Positions 46,396-50,245 of a stretch of DNA of 50,245 nt are shown here, piece after piece (position 1 is the stretch's first letter; every line of letters begins with the position of its first letter). The notes under the pieces were generated by a model. The model had not been told where the DNA came from, did no database searches, and saw only the letters and a list, made by a program, of their open reading frames with translations. Origin of the DNA: Lachnospiraceae bacterium (lineage in GTDB: Bacteria; Bacillota; Clostridia; Lachnospirales; Lachnospiraceae); NCBI GenBank assembly GCA_910574885.1, contig CAJTDD010000033.1:1-50245 (forward strand), in the 5' to 3' direction. Both the position numbers and the translations under genes were made by a program.

Positions 46396-46617
46396 ATGGC
46401 ACAGAAAATGACAGGAGCATTGGTATTTGACGAGCGCACCGACCGTTACGACATCCGCTTTGACTTAAACAGCTACTACGGGGGCTTGCATTGCGGCGAG
46501 TGCTTTGACGTATTCGTGCGGGGCAAGTGGAAGCCGACCCGGATTGAGTACGGCGACAACTGGTATCTTGTGGGTATCAGAGCCGAGGACTTGAACGGGC
46601 TGCGGGTGCGTATCTGA
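46396..46617 (+). CDS. DUF5348 family small protein
   Basis: The 73-residue protein (MAQKMTGALVFDERTDRYDI, ending GLRVRI) is a small conserved cargo protein of Tn1549-type elements. AAGGAGGATTTTATT precedes the ATG. It lies between the replication gene and PcfB in the same direction. No biochemical role is known to me. Confidence 0.78.
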   Translation: MAQKMTGALVFDERTDRYDIRFDLNSYYGGLHCGECFDVFVRGKWKPTRIEYGDNWYLVGIRAEDLNGLRVRI

Positions 46618-46658
46618 CCGCCGCCCCATAAAGAAACGCGAAAGGAGGACGCGACAAA

Positions 46659-47135
46659 TTGCAGGACGAAGTAAACGAAAAGACCATAGCCCTTTACATC
46701 AAGACCGGGAAGCTGACCGCCCAGACGCTCCAAAAGGCAATGAAAGCCATACTGTCAAAGGGAAAAAAGCAGCTTTCCAAACCGCCACAGGGCAAGCAGA
46801 GCTTAAAGCAGCTTATGAAGCAGAACGCGGGCGTTTCCAACATTGAGATTACCGAGGGCAATATCAAAGCCTTTGAGAGTACGGCGAAAAAGTACGGTAT
46901 CGACTTTGCGCTGAAAAAGGACGCAACGGAAAGCCCGCCCCGTTATCTGGTTTTCTTCAAGGGGCGGGACGCGGACGTGCTGACCGCAGCCTTTAAGGAA
47001 TTTTCCGCAAAAAAGCTGACACAGGAGAAAAAGCCCTCAATCCGAAAGCTGCTCTCTACCCTCAAAGAAGCTGCACAGGGCAGAAACGCGGAACGGGCGA
47101 AGGTCAAGAACAAAGACAGGGAGGTATCGCTATGA
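46659..47135 (+). CDS. PcfB family protein (DUF3801)
   Basis: The 158-residue protein has the PcfB/DUF3801 core (KTGKLTAQTLQKAMKAIL, GVSNIEITEGNIKAFESTAKKYGIDFALKK and RYLVFFKGRDADVLTAAFKE, given here in parts). PcfB homologues accompany the coupling protein in conjugative elements of Firmicutes. The start is TTG, with AAAGGAGGACGCGACAA upstream. The stop overlaps the start of the VirD4 fragment (ATGA), so the two were coupled. Confidence 0.85.
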   Translation: MQDEVNEKTIALYIKTGKLTAQTLQKAMKAILSKGKKQLSKPPQGKQSLKQLMKQNAGVSNIEITEGNIKAFESTAKKYGIDFALKKDATESPPRYLVFFKGRDADVLTAAFKEFSAKKLTQEKKPSIRKLLSTLKEAAQGRNAERAKVKNKDREVSL

Positions 47136-47661
47136 GAAGCTGCTTATCTTAAATCTCCCGTATCTGCTCTTTGTCTGGCTCTTTGATAAAGCGGGCGCGG
47201 CTGTCCGGCTCTCCCCCGGCGCGGACGCGAGCGCAAAGCTGCTACATCTTGGGGACGGTTTTACCGCCGCCTTTTCCAGTATCGCGCCGAGCTTCCACCC
47301 GGCAGACTTAGCTTTAGGCATTGCGGGGGCGGTCATTGTCCGGCTGATTATCTACACCAAAGGCAAGAACGCGAAGAAATACCGCCGCGGGACAGAATAC
47401 GGTTCGGCGCGTTGGGGCGGGGCTGACGACATAAAGCCGTACACCGACCCGGTATTTGAGAACAATATTCCCTTAACACAGACGGAACGGCTCACCATGA
47501 ACAGCCGCCCGAAGCAGCCGAAATACGCAAGAAACAAAAATATCCTTGTAATCGGCGGTTCCGGCAGCGGCAAGACCCGGTTCTTTGTGAAACCGTCGCT
47601 CATGCAATGTACGTCAAAGGATTTTCCAACGTCGTTTATCGTCACTGACCCGAACAGATAA
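47132..47661 (+). pseudogene. VirD4-like conjugative coupling protein, N-terminal fragment
   Basis: The readable frame (from 47134) begins EKLLILNLPYLLFVWLFDKA and holds an N-terminal membrane region, KYRRGTEYGSARWG and the Walker A GGSGSGKTRFF. The start ATG at 47132 is out of frame with it: ATGAGAAGCTG looks like ATG-AAG-AAG-CTG minus one base. The frame then ends abruptly as VTDPNR-stop right after the P-loop domain begins. Both a start frameshift and loss of about two thirds of the protein make it non-functional. Confidence 0.85.
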
Positions 47662-47715
47662 GTATAATAGGGTTATAGGGAAGCGCGCACCCTCAAAGAA
47701 AGGAGGTTACACACC

Positions 47716-47886
47716 ATGAAGAAGCAGACAGAGAAAGACAAACTCACCGCCCTATACGAAAGGCTCTCCCATGACGACGAGCGAGCCGGGGAATCCGTAA
47801 GCATTGAGAACCAAGAGAACATATTAGGTATTGCAAGCAATGCGTTTGATATATTCAAAAGTAATCCTAAGACCATAAATTTGTGA
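47716..47886 (+). pseudogene. Large serine recombinase, N-terminal fragment
   Basis: The 56-codon frame starts MKKQTEKDKLTALYERLSHD, with the catalytic Ser in LYERLS, and stays family-like through ESVSIENQ (about 47814). It then switches to AT-rich unrelated codons and stops. GAAAGGAGG precedes the ATG. It complements the C-terminal part at 43599-45085 on the other strand, apart from a gap of roughly 25-30 residues. Confidence 0.85.
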
Positions 47887-47923
47887 GATTTTACAAATAA
47901 GCGTAGAGGGAGGTAATAGTTCA

Positions 47924-48130
47924 ATGAGAGTTTTACAGTGGATATGTTGTCCTGTTTGTGGAAATAAAACACGATTGCAGATACAAGCAGATACAGAATT
48001 AAAAAATTTTCCTCTTTATTGCCCTAAGTGCAAGCAAGAAAGTTTAATTGACGCAAAGAACTTTCAGATAACAGTTATTAGAGGGTTAAATGTTAAGGGG
48101 AAGAATTTATTAACAGAGTACCCTGTTTGA
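47924..48130 (+). CDS. Cysteine-rich KTR domain protein (Tn916 Orf6-like)
   Basis: The 68-residue protein has two CxxC pairs (WICCPVCGNKTRLQ and YCPKCKQESLI), giving a zinc-ribbon look, and the KTR triplet that names the family. Such genes typically lie downstream of tet genes and upstream of regulatory genes in Tn916-type elements. No tet gene is in this window. GGAGGTAATAGTTCA precedes the ATG. A strong terminator follows. Confidence 0.85.
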   Translation: MRVLQWICCPVCGNKTRLQIQADTELKNFPLYCPKCKQESLIDAKNFQITVIRGLNVKGKNLLTEYPV

Positions 48131-48173
48131 ATTATTCAATCAAGACAGTATATCATTAAAGAGCCAGACGCAG

Positions 48174-48218
48174 AGCCGACAGATTTGTGAGAAATCACAG
48201 TTTGTCGGCTATTTTTCT
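48174..48218 (+). terminator. Strong terminator after the KTR gene
   Basis: AGCCGACA and TTGTGA pair with TCACA and TGTCGGCT around a GAAA loop (48174-48210), followed by ATTTTTCTT. The rest of the 48131-48346 spacer shows no gene. Confidence 0.88.
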
Positions 48219-48346
48219 TGAAAATGAAATACCAAAAGTATGCCAGAAGATAATCATAGGGTAGCAGTCTAAAGTGCTGTCCTTTGTATTATATAAAGCA
48301 ACTGTAAACCATGCACCGCCCTTTGTGGGAGAAAGGGGGAATTTCT

Positions 48347-48790
48347 ATGGCTTGTACAGAAGCATACAAGGAACACATCATGTATTCTTTCAATGGCTTT
48401 TGCAAAGTCGTCATACGCTATGCTGCTATCAACGCATGGCGCGACAGGAACAGGCGGCGGCAAAGAGAAATATCCTTTGAATACCTCACAGAAGAAAAGT
48501 TCTACCCTCTAAGCACATCAGACGAATTTCTCAAATCACCTTACGAACAATACCCCGTTACAATCTGTGGTCAGACAATTATCCTCACCAATGGGGAACT
48601 TGCCGCCGCCCTGTTATCCCTGCCAGAGAAAAAGAGGGAAATCATTTACCTTTACTTTTTCGGGAATTACACACAGCAGGAAATCGCGGATTTATACGGG
48701 CATTGTAAGAGTACGGCATGGCATTACATACACAGCGCATTACAGATGTTGCAGAAAGAAATGGAGGGATTTTCACATGGGGAATACTAA
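48347..48790 (+). CDS. Sigma-70-like regulator (Tn916 Orf7-like)
   Basis: The 147-residue protein has a region-4 helix-turn-helix (LPEKKREIIYLYFFGNYTQQ, then EIADLYGHCKSTAWHYIHSA; residues about 92-131). Its overall layout matches Orf7 of Tn916, which activates transfer and excision genes. The ATG at 48347 follows AAAGGGGG; an in-frame upstream ATG at 48311 has no site. It overlaps the next gene by 14 bases. Confidence 0.85.
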   Translation: MACTEAYKEHIMYSFNGFCKVVIRYAAINAWRDRNRRRQREISFEYLTEEKFYPLSTSDEFLKSPYEQYPVTICGQTIILTNGELAAALLSLPEKKREIIYLYFFGNYTQQEIADLYGHCKSTAWHYIHSALQMLQKEMEGFSHGEY

Positions 48791-48977
48791 CCTTGTGCCA
48801 TATGAAACCATTGTCCGGGCGACAAACGGCGAGCCGGAAGCCGTGGACGAGGTTTTACGGCATTACAGCAAACGAATACGCTTTGCCGCCCTTGAAAACG
48901 GGCACGTCAACACAGACACCGAGGACAGCATAAGACAACGGCTTATCACTGCCCTGTTCCAGTTCCGCTTTGACTGA
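48777..48977 (+). CDS. Helix-turn-helix protein (Tn916 Orf8-like)
   Basis: The 66-residue protein (PYETIVRATNGEPEAVDEVL, then HYSKRIRFAALENG and EDSIRQRLITALFQFRF) aligns in pattern with Orf8, the partner of Orf7 in Tn916. Its start lies within the end of the sigma-like gene behind ATGGAGGG, indicating translational coupling. Confidence 0.85.
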   Translation: MGNTNLVPYETIVRATNGEPEAVDEVLRHYSKRIRFAALENGHVNTDTEDSIRQRLITALFQFRFD

Positions 48978-48996
48978 AAAGGCAGCATGACAGGAG

Positions 48997-49425
48997 GTGA
49001 GGTTTGTCGGGAAAATAGCCATGCTGATATTCAATGATACCGAGGAAAAAGCGGTTGAGAAAGCCATAGCCGCCCTTGCCGATATGATACCGCTGGAAGC
49101 CATACAGCCGCCCCACTCCCCGGCACTTATTTTTCCGGGATTGGAAATAAGGCTGCACCAACGTCGGGTACTGAAAGACGGGATTGACGTTTCCCTCACC
49201 CGTCTGGAATACGGCGCACTCTGCTACCTTGCCGCCAGTCCGGGGAGGGTATTCACAAAGGCGCAAATCTTTGAAGCCGTGTGGAGCATGGAGAGTGAAA
49301 GCTGCCAGTCAAACGTGGCAAATGTGATATGCAATCTACGGAAAAAGATAGAGCCGGACAGCCGCCGCCCCACCTACATAAAGACAGTTTTAGGCATAGG
49401 CTACAAGTTTACTTCCGGGGAATAA
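48997..49425 (+). CDS. Winged-helix DNA-binding protein (OmpR/PhoB effector domain)
   Basis: The protein is up to 142 residues. The C-terminal part (about 45-140) is an OmpR-type winged helix (GLEIRLHQRRVLKDGIDVSL, LTRLEYGALCYLAASPGRVF, and YIKTVLGIGYKF at the end) with no receiver domain. The N-terminal 45 residues are not recognised. The start is GTG at 48997, though the GGAGG is very close, or ATG at 49021. It is probably a regulator of the element. Confidence 0.75.
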   Translation: MRFVGKIAMLIFNDTEEKAVEKAIAALADMIPLEAIQPPHSPALIFPGLEIRLHQRRVLKDGIDVSLTRLEYGALCYLAASPGRVFTKAQIFEAVWSMESESCQSNVANVICNLRKKIEPDSRRPTYIKTVLGIGYKFTSGE

Positions 49426-49460
49426 CAACAGGATAACCGCCGCTATTGGCGAAGATACGA

Positions 49461-49497
49461 AACAGGAAATCAAGGAAAAAGGTTTCCTGTTTTTTTA
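49461..49497 (+). terminator. Terminator after the winged-helix gene
   Basis: AACAGGAAA (49461-49469) pairs with TTTCCTGTT (49483-49491), followed by a T run. Confidence 0.85.
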
Positions 49498-49554
49498 CGC
49501 CCATTTTGTCTGTTTCCGGCTTTTCTGCATGGGAAAATACCGCCGCAAAATTGG

Positions 49555-49735
49555 CAGAATCCACCCCGCGCAAGCCGGGGGAAAACGGCGAAAGCCAGCA
49601 CAGCGGAATCCGTCAGTTACTAAGAGCAAGATTCTACCACAGTACCAAATTTCGCCTACCGGCTCATTTTGTCCTGCGGGAATCTTGTTGGGGTTGCCAC
49701 CCCAAGCCCGCCTTTTTGCGGCTTGCGCCGCTTGA
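49555..49735. other. Candidate transfer origin (oriT) region upstream of the MobC gene
   Basis: This GC-rich non-coding stretch before mobC contains inverted repeats: TTGGGG-TTGCCA-CCCCAA (49688-49705) and GCGGC-TTGC-GCCGC (49718-49731). MobC-type relaxosome proteins are usually encoded next to the oriT they bind. The nick site could not be recognised, so this is an inference from position and structure. Confidence 0.35.
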
Positions 49736-49766
49736 AAAAATCCACCCACGAAAGGAGTTGAAGCCC

Positions 49767-50171
49767 ATGAGAAAATACAACACGCCCCACCGCCGCCGGG
49801 TAATCAAGACCCGCTTGACCGAGGAAGAATACGCCGAGTTTTCCGAGCGTGTTTCTCTCTGCAAAATGAGCCAATCTGAATATATCCGGCAAGCCCTTAT
49901 TAAGTCAAGCATACGCCCGGTTATCACCGTTTCCCCGGTCAATGATGAATTACTCTCTGCCGTTGGAAAACTCACAGCCGAATACGGGAAAATCGGCGGC
50001 AACCTCAATCAGATTGCCCGCTGTCTGAATGAGTACGGCGCACCTTACAACGCCCTCTCCCAAGAGGTACGAGCCGCCACCGCCGAGCTTGCCGCCTTAA
50101 AGTTTGAAGTCTTGCAGAAAGTAGGTGAAGCCGTTGGTGATTATTCTAATGCTTGGGAGCCATCTATTTAA
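49767..50171 (+). CDS. MobC-family relaxosome protein, 3' end probably replaced
   Basis: The 134-residue frame starts at an ATG with AAAGGAG 9 bases upstream. It has a ribbon-helix-helix-like N-terminus (VIKTRLTEEEYAEFSERVSL, then MSQSEYIRQALIKSSIRP) and the MobC motif GKIGGNLNQIARCLNEYG. It would help the relaxase bind oriT. The last residues (about from SNAWEPSI) are encoded by a short direct repeat at the right edge rather than a family-like tail, so the gene has probably been cut near codon 126. The relaxase gene expected next does not follow within the window. Confidence 0.82.
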   Translation: MRKYNTPHRRRVIKTRLTEEEYAEFSERVSLCKMSQSEYIRQALIKSSIRPVITVSPVNDELLSAVGKLTAEYGKIGGNLNQIARCLNEYGAPYNALSQEVRAATAELAALKFEVLQKVGEAVGDYSNAWEPSI

Positions 50172-50220
50172 AGCTTGAGAGCCATCTGGATCCAGTGTAT
50201 TTTAAAGCTTGGGAGCCACC
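50151..50220. repeat. Three direct repeats of GCTTGGGAGCCATC at the right edge
   Basis: Copies lie at 50151-50164, 50173-50186 (one mismatch) and 50207-50220 (one mismatch), spaced 22 and 34 bases. They start where the MobC frame loses family resemblance. Multiple short repeats of this kind resemble the tip of a transposon such as an IS21-like or Tn7-like element, but the element itself lies beyond the window. Confidence 0.6.
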
Positions 50221-50245
50221 ACTATATATTGTGGTCATCCAAATA

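Larger units (their letters stand above)
39766..50245. mobile_element. Mosaic integrated element next to tRNA-Arg (right end outside window)
   Basis: From tRNA-Arg to the right edge the genes are mobile-element functions: tyrosine integrase, excisionase, IS110 transposase, serine recombinase parts, replication protein, PcfB, VirD4 fragment, Tn916-like regulators and MobC. Segments at 43.6-47.8 and 48.3-50.1 kb are clearly GC-richer than the chromosome around soj, whereas the integrase and KTR parts are AT-rich, so at least two sources are mixed. Most of the conjugation module is missing within the window, so this stretch alone is unlikely to be self-transmissible. Confidence 0.85.

Noticed and set aside
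49446..49766. Long N-terminal extension of the MobC frame
   Set aside because: It runs over a terminator and the inverted repeats of the candidate oriT. AAAGGAG marks the start at 49767.

Overview
The window is a chromosomal segment from a Firmicute of the Clostridia, most likely a Lachnospiraceae (Clostridium cluster XIVa) gut bacterium. The first 100 bases are the 5' end of a 16S rRNA gene of that type. The gene content and order around the replication origin (short YidC, YidD, Jag, Soj/Spo0J, DUF4446, DUF3881, C_GCAxxG_C_C protein) fit the family. The genus cannot be fixed from this sequence alone.

Layout. (1) 1-6.4 kb: the start of a leftward rRNA operon with its promoter, a repeat-filled spacer, then a three-gene multiple-monosaccharide ABC transporter (lipoprotein, double ATPase, permease) and an AraR-like GntR/LacI hybrid repressor. 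Palindromic TTGTAC-type sites sit on both promoters. (2) 6.4-13.0 kb: tRNA-Ser(GCT), a chemoreceptor, an acyltransferase, an HTH-Uma2 fusion, a polytopic membrane protein, a DUF2975/small-HTH pair, and a redox-type cysteine protein preceded by a 27-codon ORF. (3) 13.1-29.1 kb: the classical oriC neighbourhood. gyrA, gyrB, recF, yaaA, dnaN and dnaA run leftward. rpmH, rnpA, yidD, yidC, jag, mnmE, mnmG and rsmG run rightward. DnaA boxes lie on both sides of dnaA, so transcription diverges from the origin in the direction of replication. (4) 29.1-32.2 kb: a hydrolase-like gene that appears to lack its catalytic His, then a 2-kb AT-rich gene desert with four perfect parS palindromes and two kinds of short repeat. 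(5) 32.2-39.4 kb: soj, spo0J, DUF4446, serS, a DUF3881 gene and a large secreted NlpC/P60 plus 3D-domain cell-wall hydrolase. (6) 39.6-50.2 kb: accessory DNA beginning at tRNA-Arg(CCT).

The accessory region is a mosaic. A tyrosine integrase and an excisionase lie next to the tRNA and are followed by an IS110-family element. Then come GC-richer remnants of a Tn1549-like conjugative element: a replication protein, DUF5348, PcfB and a broken VirD4. A large serine recombinase is split into a C-terminal part on the minus strand and an N-terminal part on the plus strand. A Tn916-like regulatory cassette (KTR protein, sigma factor, Orf8-like protein), a winged-helix protein and a MobC-like protein with a replaced tail complete it. 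The two recombinase parts face each other so that re-inverting the intervening 2.7 kb would rejoin them apart from a short gap.

The most noteworthy points are this apparent inversion, the hairpin-forming 60-63 bp repeat family at two loci, the parS-rich gene desert, the likely guide (bridge) RNA region of the IS110 element, and the tRNA-Arg remnant beside an intact tRNA-Arg at the integration site. No wholly new multi-gene system was recognised.
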